From Verrucomicrobiota bacterium (GTDB lineage Bacteria > Verrucomicrobiota > Verrucomicrobiia > Limisphaerales > JADLHS01), in assembly GCA_029573725.1 (NCBI GenBank), contig JAKQDQ010000129.1, positions 1-48,743 on the forward strand: a stretch of DNA of 48,743 nucleotides, written 5' to 3'. Each line of letters begins with the position of its first letter. The stretch's first letter is position 1. The notes under the pieces were generated by a model. It did not search any database, had not been told where the DNA came from, and was given only the letters and a program-made list of their open reading frames with translations. The position numbers and the translations under genes were made by a program. Shown piece by piece: positions 16,291 through 24,275 of this stretch.

Positions 16291-18441
16291 ATGCACGCGC
16301 AGCGACTGGTTCAATCGTGCGGAGTCCGCGAACCACCCGGGCCGACGCCATCGCATGCTGGCACCAACCGGCGCGCACGGAAATCGCTTCCGCACCTGCG
16401 GATCGCATCCCTGCTCAGCGGGCTGCTCGTCCTCTGGCCCGGCGGCGGACATGCCGGGGGACCGGAAATTCGCACGCTGGACACTCCGCGCTTTTTCACT
16501 CCACCCACGTCGCGCGCCGACTGGGAGGCGCGCGCTGCCGACATCCGCGCCCAGGTGTTGGTGAGCTGCGGCCTGTGGCTGCCGCCGGAAAAAACTCCGC
16601 TCCACGCGCAGATCCTGGGCCGCATCGAACATGAAGATTACACGGTCGAACGGGTGACATTTCAAAGCTGGCCCGGCTGCTACGTGGGCGGGAATCTTTA
16701 TCGTCCGCGCGCTCAAGGTCCCGGGCCGTTCCCGGCGGTGCTCAATCCCCATGGTCATTGGCCGGACGGCCGGTTGACCGATGTGCCGGCGGTCAGCGTG
16801 CCCGGACGCTGCATCAATCTGGCCAAGCAGGGCATCATTGCCTTTGCCTATGACATGGTGGGTTATAACGACACGAGCTTTGCCAACTATCCCCGGGCCG
16901 GCCAGCCGGGCGCCGCCTTTGACGACCGGCACCGCTTCTTCGGAACGAACGCGCTGTGTCAGCTTTGGAACATCAGCCTGATGGGATTGCAAACCTGGAA
17001 CTCAATCCGCGCCCTGGACTTTTTGGAATCCCTGCCCGATGTGGACCAGTCCCGCCTGGGCTGCACAGGCGCTTCGGCCGGCGGCACGCAGACGTTCATT
17101 CTGGGGGCGATCGAGGAGCGATTGACAGTGCAAGCCCCCGTCTGCATGGTTTCGCATTTCATGCAGGGGAGCTGCCTCTGCGAAAATGCACCGGGACTGC
17201 GGGTAAAGTATTCCAACCTGGACATCGCCGCCGCCGCTGCCCCCCGGCCGCAGATCCTGATTGCCGCCACCGGCGACTGGACCAAGGACCTGCTTGCGGT
17301 GGAGGGGCCGGCGATCGCCAGTGTGTATGACCTGTTGGGCGCCGGCGAACGCCTGCGTTATCTGCAATTTGATTCCGGGCATAATTACAACCAGTCCAGC
17401 CGCGAAGCCGTGTACGCCTGGCTGAACCGGTGGTTGTGGGACGGACCAGACACAAACGCGCCGGCCGAAAAACCCTATGTCCGCGAGCCGGATCGCCAAT
17501 TGCGCGTGTGGCCGGATGACCAGCTGCCCGCCGATGCCATCACCGATCAACAACTGATGGTGTATCTGAAGACCCGTCAGCAAAACCGGCTGGCCGCCCT
17601 CCGGCCCAAACAGAGCCGGGACTTCGACGCCTACCGGTCCCGGATGCAACCGTTGTGGCGCCATACCTTGCAGGTGGAATGGCCCATCCCGGAAATGCAG
17701 CTGCACCTCGCACCGGTGCGCGCGGGAAACGGTTGGTCGGCCATGGAATTTCGCATCCGCGCCGGGAACGAGGCCGGCACCGTGACCGCCATCCGGTTTC
17801 AACCCGCGGAAACCCGGCGGCGCTCCGCCCGGGCGAACCGGATAATCGTGCTGGCGCACGAAGACGGGGCACAACGGTATTGTAACGCGGCGCAAGAGCC
17901 GCAAGGTCTCGCCGCCGCCTTGCTGCAGGCAGGCTGCGCTGTCGTGGTGCCCACCCAATTCTCGCCCGTTCCCACCGCCAACCCCTTCAAAAACTTTTAC
18001 ACCACCTACAACCGCACCCGCCTGCAGCAACGGGTCGGCGATTTGCTGGCGGTCTGTGACAGCGTCCGCAAACTGTTCCCGTCAGGCCAATCCGCGCCAC
18101 GGGTGATTCTGTGTGGCGCAGGGCGGGCGGGCTGGTGGTCGTTGCTCGCAGCCCCGGGGGCGCAGGCCGTGGTCGCGGACCTGGGCGGGCTGTCCACCGA
18201 AGAGGAGTCCGCCTGGTTGGACGACGATTTATTCTGTCCGGGACTGCTGAGCCTGGGAGGATTCGAGACGGCCGCGCTGCTGGCGGCCCCGCACCCGCTG
18301 GTCATTCACAACGCCGGCACACAATTCGACGCGAGCCACCTGCAACGCGGATACAAAGTGTTGCGGGCGACGCGCCACTTGCTAGTTCGAAAGGCGGCCG
18401 CCACCGACGAGGCCATTCAGGAGTGGCTGACCCACTTGTAA
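16291..18441 (+). CDS. Secreted alpha/beta hydrolase, acetyl-xylan-esterase-like
   Basis: The protein has 716 residues from the ATG at 16291; an in-frame ATG at 16264 is possible, and neither has a clear ribosome binding site. A late signal segment (RIASLLSGLLVLWPGGGHAG) follows a basic leader. The first hydrolase domain has FPAVLNPHGHWPDGR, GIIAFAYDMVGYNDTS, the nucleophile elbow GCTGASAGGTQTFI, LIAATGDWTKD near the acid, and the catalytic His in QFDSGHNYNQ, a complete Ser-Asp-His set. A second half (about residues 440-716) also looks like an alpha/beta-hydrolase fold, but its elbow ILCGAGRAGWWSL has Gly-Arg-Ala where the nucleophile should be, so it is probably inactive. The divergent glycosidase-like neighbour suggests plant-polymer deacylation. 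Confidence 0.7.
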   Translation: MHAQRLVQSCGVREPPGPTPSHAGTNRRARKSLPHLRIASLLSGLLVLWPGGGHAGGPEIRTLDTPRFFTPPTSRADWEARAADIRAQVLVSCGLWLPPEKTPLHAQILGRIEHEDYTVERVTFQSWPGCYVGGNLYRPRAQGPGPFPAVLNPHGHWPDGRLTDVPAVSVPGRCINLAKQGIIAFAYDMVGYNDTSFANYPRAGQPGAAFDDRHRFFGTNALCQLWNISLMGLQTWNSIRALDFLESLPDVDQSRLGCTGASAGGTQTFILGAIEERLTVQAPVCMVSHFMQGSCLCENAPGLRVKYSNLDIAAAAAPRPQILIAATGDWTKDLLAVEGPAIASVYDLLGAGERLRYLQFDSGHNYNQSSREAVYAWLNRWLWDGPDTNAPAEKPYVREPDRQLRVWPDDQLPADAITDQQLMVYLKTRQQNRLAALRPKQSRDFDAYRSRMQPLWRHTLQVEWPIPEMQLHLAPVRAGNGWSAMEFRIRAGNEAGTVTAIRFQPAETRRRSARANRIIVLAHEDGAQRYCNAAQEPQGLAAALLQAGCAVVVPTQFSPVPTANPFKNFYTTYNRTRLQQRVGDLLAVCDSVRKLFPSGQSAPRVILCGAGRAGWWSLLAAPGAQAVVADLGGLSTEEESAWLDDDLFCPGLLSLGGFETAALLAAPHPLVIHNAGTQFDASHLQRGYKVLRATRHLLVRKAAATDEAIQEWLTHL

Positions 18442-18504
18442 GCGGGAGTGCCGGCCCACGTTTCCGTCGGCGCGCCGCATCACTGGAAACCCGGGACCTG
18501 CGGA

Positions 18505-18523
18505 GGCCGGTCCAAAACCGGCT
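18505..18523. terminator. Weak hairpin after the esterase gene
   Basis: GCCGGT (18506-18511) and ACCGGC (18517-18522) form a 6-bp stem with a CCAAA loop, about 65 nt past the esterase stop. The following CTTTACAAT has only a short T-run. It could stop transcription before the small gene at 18,563; the evidence is weak. Confidence 0.3.
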
Positions 18524-18562
18524 TTACAATCCGGAAGAAACCGGCAAGGCTGGCGGCGAATT

Positions 18563-18688
18563 ATGGATGCGTTTTGGAGTATCATGAGCGTGCCGCTCGG
18601 CATCACGATCTGTTTTGGTCCGGCGCTGGTGGTTTGGTGGCTCACCAAGGACGGTGAGACAAAGCCGGATGATTCCTCCCGGCACTAG
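18563..18688 (+). CDS. Possible 41-residue membrane microprotein
   Basis: The ATG at 18563 opens a short frame ending in TAG at 18686-18688. It reads MDAFWSIMSVPLGITICFGP, then ALVVWWLTKDGETKPDDSSR and H. That is one hydrophobic helix with a short outside-like head and a charged, soluble tail, a layout unlikely by chance in this GC-rich spacer. The surrounding interval (18,442-18,827) holds no other gene. No family is recognised; small subunits of transporters look similar, but no transporter is adjacent. There is no good Shine-Dalgarno sequence. It is a hypothetical gene supported only by its topology. Confidence 0.4.
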   Translation: MDAFWSIMSVPLGITICFGPALVVWWLTKDGETKPDDSSRH

Positions 18689-18827
18689 CACTTTCACACC
18701 TTGGCTCGCGCGTCCGGAGCTGCCCGGGCCTGCGCGGAATTTCCGGCGGTGCGCCAACACCGGAAGTCCTGGACACCTGCGTGGAAGGATCGCAGTGCTT
18801 CATTAACGCCGGTGTCTTGGAAAAGTC

Positions 18828-19316
18828 TTAAAGCTTGCGGCGGAAGACTTCACTGGGGTCCGCCAGATTCAACACGGACAAATCCACCCCCCGGCCCGGA
18901 TCCCGTTGCTGGGCGATCTTCAACTGGTTGGCGATTTGCTGCCGCGCCTCCGCGGCATGGTATTTCACCACCCCGACACCGGTTTTGGACGGAAAGATCA
19001 CCATCAACAAACAATGTTCATCAATGCTCGCGCAGAACATGCTGTATTTGCCTCCCTGCTGATACACGCTCTCGAAATTGTCCTCATGCACCAGGTTGGC
19101 GATGGTCTGGTTGGCCATGAAGGCGCCGGAAGCCAGCGCGCCAATGGTGGTCAGATCAAAGTGCCGGTTGTCGCCCTGGTGCGCGATGAGAAATCCGCCT
19201 TTGTCAATGACCAGCGCGGTCACGGCATCGCTCCGATCCAGGTAATCCATCATCACCCGGTCGATCCGTTGAATGTCCTCTTCCAATAGTTGCGGTAACG
19301 TAGTCATGTCAGGCAT
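18828..19316 (-). CDS. Roadblock/LC7 domain protein, MglB-like
   Basis: This is a 162-residue cytosolic protein whose ATG lies 8 nt inside the end of the GTPase gene. A helix (LLEEDIQRIDRVMMDYLDRS) precedes the roadblock core: AVTALVIDKGGFLIAHQGD, FDLTTIGALASGAFMANQTI and YSMFCASIDEHCLLMVIFPS, ending in a helix (AAEARQQIANQLKIA). The hydrophobic-strand, Asp-x-Gly-Gly turn, long-helix order is diagnostic. Roadblock proteins such as Myxococcus MglB act as dimeric activators or anchors of MglA-type GTPases, and the overlap with that gene makes this pairing likely. It closes a three-gene minus-strand operon (19,927, 19,309, 18,828). Confidence 0.85.
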   Translation of the reverse strand: MPDMTTLPQLLEEDIQRIDRVMMDYLDRSDAVTALVIDKGGFLIAHQGDNRHFDLTTIGALASGAFMANQTIANLVHEDNFESVYQQGGKYSMFCASIDEHCLLMVIFPSKTGVGVVKYHAAEARQQIANQLKIAQQRDPGRGVDLSVLNLADPSEVFRRKL

Positions 19317-19923
19317 AGTGCGGTTGACCTTGATTAACGTATTTGTGTAACAACATGCGCGTGATCATGTTCAAGGTCTCGAACACGCCCTCGCATTTGT
19401 GCGCGGCCGCCGGAAAGGACGGCACCTGCACCTCTCGATTGTTCAGCAGGAACTCCATGTATTCGATCGGCGCGGCATTGGGCAGATCCCGTTTGTTGTA
19501 TTGCAACACGTAAGGGATCTCGTCCAGGTTCAGCCGCAGGTTGCGCAAGTTTTCCTGCAAGTTCTGGAAGCTCTCCACATTCTCCTGCATCTTCTCGTAC
19601 TGCGAGTCCGCGCAAAACACGATTCCGTCCACCCCGCGCAACACGAGCTGGCGCGTCGTGTTGTAAATCACCTGGCCGGGCACCGTGTAGAGTTGAAACT
19701 TCGTTTTGAATCCCTTGATGGACATCGCTTCGATGGGCAGGAAGTCGAAAAACAGCGTCCGATCCGAACTTGTCGCCAGCGAGACCAGCTTGCCCTTGTT
19801 TCCGGCCTGCGTCTGCACGTGGTCATGCACCTGGACAAGGTTCGTCGTTTTCCCGCACATGCCGGGCCCGTAATAGACGACCTTGACCTGGAGTTCCTTG
19901 GTTGCCTGATTGATGATAGCCAT
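19309..19923 (-). CDS. mglA: MglA-type small Ras-like GTPase
   Basis: This is a 204-residue cytosolic GTPase. The Walker A motif is GPGMCGKTT (residues 19-27), followed by switch residues in SSDRTLFFDFLP, the TVPGQ box (80-84) in place of the Ras DTAGQ, and the base-recognition motif NKRD (143-146). The Gly in the PGQ box and the SSDRTLFFDFLP stretch are hallmarks of the bacterial MglA family, which sets cell polarity and positions motility or other machinery. It starts 3 nt after the stop of the large roadblock protein and overlaps the downstream roadblock protein, so all three are co-translated. Myxococcus-like motility need not be its function here; these GTPases are found in many non-gliding bacteria. 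Confidence 0.9.
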   Translation of the reverse strand: MAIINQATKELQVKVVYYGPGMCGKTTNLVQVHDHVQTQAGNKGKLVSLATSSDRTLFFDFLPIEAMSIKGFKTKFQLYTVPGQVIYNTTRQLVLRGVDGIVFCADSQYEKMQENVESFQNLQENLRNLRLNLDEIPYVLQYNKRDLPNAAPIEYMEFLLNNREVQVPSFPAAAHKCEGVFETLNMITRMLLHKYVNQGQPHYA

Positions 19924-19926
19924 AAC

Positions 19927-21912
19927 TTACTTGTTTTTTCGGTCCAACTCCGCGGCCAGGCCGGCCAGCTGCGCGGTCGGCATCGGTTGCGCGTCCCGAC
20001 CAAAGGCGGCGAAGAAAATTGCGTTCACACGAAAGATTTTCCAGGGGGTGGTCCCCACCGTGAAGCTGACATTGTTCAACTCGCCCATGCGCAGTTCCTT
20101 GGCCGTGGAGTTGACTTTCACAAAAATCTGGGGGAGAAACGCCGCCAGCGTGTCGCCGTTGAATTCCGCCGGAATCCGGCTGGCCACCATCAATCCGTCC
20201 GGCAGCGCGACCAGCGCACCCGCCACTCCGGGCATCTGAATGGCCCGTTCCACAATCTCATTGGGCGAAGAGTAACGCTTGGCGAACTCGGTGCCTTTCG
20301 CCCCCGTCTTCTTCAGACTTTCGAGATGCAGCCGGGTCGTTTCTGACGCGTCGCTCCAGAGATAGAAATTCGTGTCCTCAATCCGGTCGCCCGGGGTCTC
20401 TGCCATCTTCAAGGTACGCTCCTCGGGCGCGGCGGCGGCATTTTCCCTTGGTGGAATCAATCCCGTCACGATCGGCGCGACCGATTTGGCCGGACTTGGG
20501 GCCGGTGGCGCAACCGGTTGCGGCGGCAAGGCCGGCGCAGGAGCGATCGGCGACACGGGCGCGGCGGGAACTGGCTTTGCCGCAGGCGCCGGCGGGGTGG
20601 GTTCCGCCTTGGGGGCCCCGTTGAAAAACAGATCGGGAATATCCTGGCCGACTGCAGCTTTGCCCGCCGTACCCTGGCCGACATGTTTGCGACTCAGGAA
20701 TAACGGAGCCACCACCTTCAGGGGCAGTTCCAATTCCGCCGCATCATGGGCGGAGATGGTGGCGGGGGCGGCCGGCGTGATCCAGGAGCGAACCAGTTTC
20801 CAAGGGTACACAATCCGCCCGCGTTTGAGCGCCGTCTCCACTTGATCCACCGGCAAGGCCACCTTCGCATCCCCCAGGCCGGCCTGCGTGATTTCCCGCA
20901 GCACCGCCTCCGGCCAGCTTTCCGACAATGCGCGCAGCGTGGCGTAAATGACCGAACTCGCCGCGGCAGGCGGGTTGGCCGGCAGCGCCGCCGCCGCCGC
21001 CGGCATCGGGATCGCCGGCGCCGGCGGGAGGACTGGCGCGGCGGTGGGCGCCGCCGGACGCGGCGGCGGGACCGTCATGCGCACCGAAGTCTTCTCCGGA
21101 GCTGGCGGGGTGCTGGGATGGCTTGGCGCGACAGGAGCAGCGGCCTTCGGACCGAACAGCGCCGGAATCGCTTCCATTTCGGGCGGCAGGACAACCTTGG
21201 CCTTGGGTTTGGGCGTGGGAACGGGGGGAACGGATGAAATCGGACCGCGCTCCGGCAGGACGTGCTCGGGCGCGGTTTTGCGTGGCGCAGCGGGCTGCAC
21301 CGGTGTTGCGTTCCCCACCGAAAGACCTGCGCCCCGCCCATCAAACGGGCTGGTGATTTCCTCGGGAATTTCCACCCGATGGCGTTGCTGCGAACGGCGA
21401 AGCAACACTCCGGGATTCAAACGGGAGAGCACTTCGTTCAACGGCAGAGCGACCGAGATCCGGTCGTAATCAACTCCCGGCGAGAAGACTTGGGGCGCGG
21501 ACTTGCGAATTTCCCCAAAGGGCAAACGCACCTGGCCTTGCGGCAGCTGGGATAAAATTTTGTCGGCCGGCACGTTGATGCTCAGATCCCCGACAGTCTG
21601 CACGCGGACGCGACCGCGTAATTCATTGGGGAAGCCGTTTAAAATCGCCTGCAAGGGAATGGCCACACTGGGGGCGACCCCGGCGTCTTGCACATCCACA
21701 TTAAGATTCTGCGATGCGGCCGCCGGAGCAGGTTTGCCTGCCGCCGCCGCGGGTGGAGCGACTTCAATTGGAGGCGGGGCCAATTCCGCTCCGGCTTCCG
21801 TCGAGACCTCATCGTCACTGAGTAACAAATCCGAGTCATCCGCCCGATGAAACAGCCCTTTGAAAAAACCCCAAATGCCAAAACGGACGCCTTTGGAAGA
21901 GGATGCGCTCAT
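19927..21912 (-). CDS. Large Pro/Ala-rich scaffold with C-terminal roadblock domain
   Basis: The protein has 661 residues from the ATG at 21912 (MSASSSKGVRFGIWGFFKGL); upstream starts at 21942 and 21984 are possible. Structured islands are separated by long Pro/Ala linkers. The islands repeat a short pattern of hydrophobic-Leu/Val-Pro-Leu/Val followed by a helix: VAIPLQAILNGF, INVPADKILSQL, VALPLNEVLSRL, VALPVDQVETAL and LELPLKVVAPLF. The last 110 residues read as a roadblock domain (IVERAIQMPGVAGALVALPD, GLMVASRIPAEFNGDTLAAF). It is the first gene of the operon with mglA and the small roadblock protein. A multivalent platform for the GTPase is inferred. No membrane segment or signal is seen. 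Confidence 0.7.
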   Translation of the reverse strand: MSASSSKGVRFGIWGFFKGLFHRADDSDLLLSDDEVSTEAGAELAPPPIEVAPPAAAAGKPAPAAASQNLNVDVQDAGVAPSVAIPLQAILNGFPNELRGRVRVQTVGDLSINVPADKILSQLPQGQVRLPFGEIRKSAPQVFSPGVDYDRISVALPLNEVLSRLNPGVLLRRSQQRHRVEIPEEITSPFDGRGAGLSVGNATPVQPAAPRKTAPEHVLPERGPISSVPPVPTPKPKAKVVLPPEMEAIPALFGPKAAAPVAPSHPSTPPAPEKTSVRMTVPPPRPAAPTAAPVLPPAPAIPMPAAAAALPANPPAAASSVIYATLRALSESWPEAVLREITQAGLGDAKVALPVDQVETALKRGRIVYPWKLVRSWITPAAPATISAHDAAELELPLKVVAPLFLSRKHVGQGTAGKAAVGQDIPDLFFNGAPKAEPTPPAPAAKPVPAAPVSPIAPAPALPPQPVAPPAPSPAKSVAPIVTGLIPPRENAAAAPEERTLKMAETPGDRIEDTNFYLWSDASETTRLHLESLKKTGAKGTEFAKRYSSPNEIVERAIQMPGVAGALVALPDGLMVASRIPAEFNGDTLAAFLPQIFVKVNSTAKELRMGELNNVSFTVGTTPWKIFRVNAIFFAAFGRDAQPMPTAQLAGLAAELDRKNK

Positions 21913-22395
21913 ATTTTTATACAATCGTCTAGTATCAGCCATTTCTGCGGTTTTGCTGCGCGGCGTAACCTTGCGGTGAAGCACCGGACATCAGTAGTGT
22001 GATTTCCCGATTGACCACTAAAACCCGTTTACGACTTGTCCGCCCTCCTGCAGATGACATGCCATGCAGATCGTTGCGCGGCAATTGATCCATTCTGCGT
22101 CACAAAAGCGGGATTTCCCGGCCCGGAGCGAGTCGCGGGACGCATGGCCGGGCGGGATGGGCGGGGCACAAGTTGTCTCGTTGATGGACTGCTTGTCCTC
22201 GTCCGTGCCCCGCCCAATCATGCAAACAAAGCCGGCGAGCGTCAGTGTCCGGGGCGGCGTTCGACCACTTGCCGTGACTTTCCGCTCAAGATTCCGCCCC
22301 CTCAATGATCTGGGAACGTCTCTTGCTGGGATGGCTCAGCGTCTCTCTGATCGCAGCCGGCAGTCAGAAGCCGCAACACTGCACGCACGTGAATC
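21913..22395. other. Shared upstream region of two divergent operons
   Basis: About 480 bp separate the mglA operon from the response-regulator operon. I see no convincing gene here; a 95-residue minus frame at 22,018-22,305 has unremarkable composition. The region should contain both promoters, but no clear -35/-10 pair is recognisable. The main visible feature is the long inverted repeat at 22,159-22,215. Confidence 0.5.
22159..22215. repeat. 11-bp perfect inverted repeat with structured loop
   Basis: GGGCGGGGCAC (22159-22169) and GTGCCCCGCCC (22205-22215) pair perfectly across 35 nt, and ACAAG (22168-22172) can pair with CTTGT (22192-22196) inside. It lies about 180 nt before the response-regulator ATG. 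It could be a cis-regulatory RNA structure, a terminator of an unseen transcript or a protein-binding site. No T-run follows on either strand. Confidence 0.5.
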
Positions 22396-23478
22396 ATGGA
22401 GATCCGACGCAAAGTTCTACTGGTGGATGACGATCCAGAATTGCTGGACATCTACCGCGACACCTTCACGGAGCTGCCCAGCAAGCCGGAGGTGGAAACC
22501 GCCACCACGGGTACCAAGGCACTGGCCATGTTGGAAAGCGGGGAGTACCGCCTGCTTGTCACCGATCTGCGCATGCCGCGCATGGACGGCTTGCAACTGC
22601 TGGCCATCGTGCGGCGCAAATGGCCCGAGCTGCGCACCGTCGTGCTGACCTCAAATGCCGATGAGCGCTTCCGCTCGCGTGTTTACGCCCTCGGCGTGGA
22701 CCTTTACTGGTCGAAGCCTTCCTCGGAAGCGGAGATGGCGCAGTTCGTCGAGTGCATGGAATCCTTGCTCGCGCGCGAGGAGGAGCCCGGGTTCCGCGGG
22801 GTGCAAAGCAAGAGTTTGGTGGACCTGGTGCAACTGGAATGCATCTCCCAGGGTTCCACCGTGCTGCGGATCACCAACGGCCCGTTTACCGGCCACATCT
22901 GGGTCAGCAACGGCGAGGTGGTTGACGCCGAAACCGAGGAGGTGCGGGGCGAGGCCGCCTTCCAACGCATCTTGCGCTGGAAAGCCGGAAACTTCGAATT
23001 TCTCCCGGCGGAACCGGCCCGGCCACGGACCATTTTCAAACCTTACAACGCGCTACTGCTTGAAACCGCCCAGGCCATTGATGAAAGCAACCACGCCCCC
23101 GAGGCCGTCGAGACGATCGCGCCGGCCGGCCCTCCGGATTCACCGTTGACCCCGGCCAGCGGGTTGACGGCATTGATGGAGACCGACGGCGTGGAGTTTG
23201 CCTTGAAGATGGTGGCGGACACCCGGATTGATTCACGCGGTCTGAACCAGCCTGAACTCCTGGCCACTTGGGTGCGACAAAGCGTCAACCGCTTCCGCGA
23301 GCTGGGCGAATCCCTGCAAGCGGGCAACCTCGATCTCATCACCGGAATGGGCGCACAGCAAAATCTCACGATTGCCAACAAGGGAGGAACGGATCTGTGC
23401 GTTGGCTGGAAGCCGGACCTGACCGCCGAAGACCTGCGGGAACGCATGAAAAAAATCGTCACTTTATGGGCTTCATAA
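22396..23478 (+). CDS. Response regulator with DUF4388 domain and C-terminal roadblock-like region
   Basis: This is a 360-residue protein. The receiver domain (1-125) has the acidic pocket DDD at 11-13, phospho-acceptor Asp57 in VTDLRMPRMDG, Thr85 and Lys107 in SKP. Residues about 135-235 form a DUF4388 (PatA-like) domain: KSLVDLVQLECISQGSTVLR, GHIWVSNGEVVDAETEEVRG, EAAFQRILRWKAGNFEF. After a Pro-rich linker the last 100 residues (EFALKMVADTRID onward, with LTIANKGGTDLCVGWKPDL) have helix-strand-turn spacing compatible with a roadblock fold; this last point is inference. There is no DNA-binding domain, so output should be through protein contacts. It begins a three-gene operon divergent from mglA. 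Confidence 0.82.
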   Translation: MEIRRKVLLVDDDPELLDIYRDTFTELPSKPEVETATTGTKALAMLESGEYRLLVTDLRMPRMDGLQLLAIVRRKWPELRTVVLTSNADERFRSRVYALGVDLYWSKPSSEAEMAQFVECMESLLAREEEPGFRGVQSKSLVDLVQLECISQGSTVLRITNGPFTGHIWVSNGEVVDAETEEVRGEAAFQRILRWKAGNFEFLPAEPARPRTIFKPYNALLLETAQAIDESNHAPEAVETIAPAGPPDSPLTPASGLTALMETDGVEFALKMVADTRIDSRGLNQPELLATWVRQSVNRFRELGESLQAGNLDLITGMGAQQNLTIANKGGTDLCVGWKPDLTAEDLRERMKKIVTLWAS

Positions 23479-23786
23479 CCAGCTGGTTCCGATCCACCAA
23501 ACCCCTGTTGCAGCTCTATACGGGCAGCTTCAGCATTGACCGCACCGGTCAGATTTTGGCCACCACAATCCCCTCCTCGTTCCCCAATGATTTGCTGCGA
23601 TCCATCGGCCAGGCCGTCATGCGCACCTTCAATGAAGCACAAGCCGCGCGGCTCTCGCTGGGGGAACTGGTCATCCATTTTCCGGGCCTGAAAATCACCG
23701 CCCGGGAAATGCGCGGAGGCGCTTTCATTTTTCTCACCACACCGCAAAGTCAAACCACCTACAAACGCAAGCAGTCCCTATTATGA
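23466..23786 (+). CDS. Small conserved protein, possible roadblock-fold
   Basis: This is a 106-residue protein from the ATG at 23466, which lies 13 nt inside the response-regulator gene, so it is translationally coupled. After a hydrophobic-aromatic start (MGFITSWFRSTKPLLQLY) comes GSFSIDRTGQILATTIPSSF, a strand-Asp-x-x-Gly-strand turn, then a long helix (NDLLRSIGQAVMRTFNEAQA), ELVIHFPGLKITAREMRGGA and FIFLTTP. This order of strand, turn, strand, helix and three strands resembles roadblock/LC7 domains, but without a search the assignment remains tentative. A partner of the mglA system is inferred from position. Confidence 0.6.
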   Translation: MGFITSWFRSTKPLLQLYTGSFSIDRTGQILATTIPSSFPNDLLRSIGQAVMRTFNEAQAARLSLGELVIHFPGLKITAREMRGGAFIFLTTPQSQTTYKRKQSLL

Positions 23787-24193
23787 GCAACACCAAAGTC
23801 AATCCCCTGATCCAACAAACCGAGAACTATCTCGAATGTTGGAAGCAATTCAACAGCTTCATCAATCTGGCGCGTTCCAAAAAATTCAACGCCGACGATG
23901 AAACCCACTTCCTGGAAATCAAAAGCGTCCTCGTGCAGGAACTCGAGCTGATCCTCGCGGGCATGGAGGTCGCCTCCCCGACCAAGGAGGAAATCCACGG
24001 CCTGATCGGCAACTCCCCTTCCTTGCGCTATCTCAGCGAAATGAGTGAAGGGGCGCTGCGCAGCCTGGAAAATCAATGGCACAAAATCTACATCGGCTGG
24101 CACGCCATCCTCGGCCAGCTCAAGGTGCGTCAGACCGTGGTGGAACCCAAATCCACGTTCGCCGGCATTTTTGAGCGCCTGGCCAAGGCCTGA
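23783..24193 (+). CDS. Helical protein of unknown function in the GTPase locus
   Basis: This is a 136-residue protein with an ATG overlapping the previous stop (ATGA). It appears almost entirely helical: NYLECWKQFNSFINLARSKK, ETHFLEIKSVLVQELELILA, LRYLSEMSEGALRSLENQWH, then HAILGQLKVRQ and a short tail. No catalytic motif, membrane segment or signal is present. It is the last gene of the response-regulator operon and is followed by a 12-bp terminator-like stem. An adaptor role in the adjacent roadblock/GTPase system is inferred only from operon position. I do not recognise the family. Confidence 0.6.
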   Translation: MSNTKVNPLIQQTENYLECWKQFNSFINLARSKKFNADDETHFLEIKSVLVQELELILAGMEVASPTKEEIHGLIGNSPSLRYLSEMSEGALRSLENQWHKIYIGWHAILGQLKVRQTVVEPKSTFAGIFERLAKA

Positions 24194-24217
24194 GATTTCA
24201 GCCCGGCTTCGGCACCA

Positions 24218-24256
24218 CAAACCGCGCCCCGTGCGGGACTGCCCGGGCGCGGTTTG
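24218..24256. terminator. 12-bp stem between convergent operons
   Basis: CAAACCGCGCCC (24218-24229) and GGGCGCGGTTTG (24245-24256) form a perfect 12-bp stem with a 15-nt loop, 24 nt after the helical protein's stop and 20 nt before the end of the convergent gene. TTCGTTTGC follows on the plus strand. Bidirectional termination is likely. Confidence 0.65.
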
Positions 24257-24275
24257 TTCGTTTGCAGGTGCTTGA

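Noticed and set aside
22018..22305. 95-codon minus-strand frame in the divergent region
   Set aside because: It has no motif, contains the inverted repeat arms and ends in the expected promoter area of the mglA operon.
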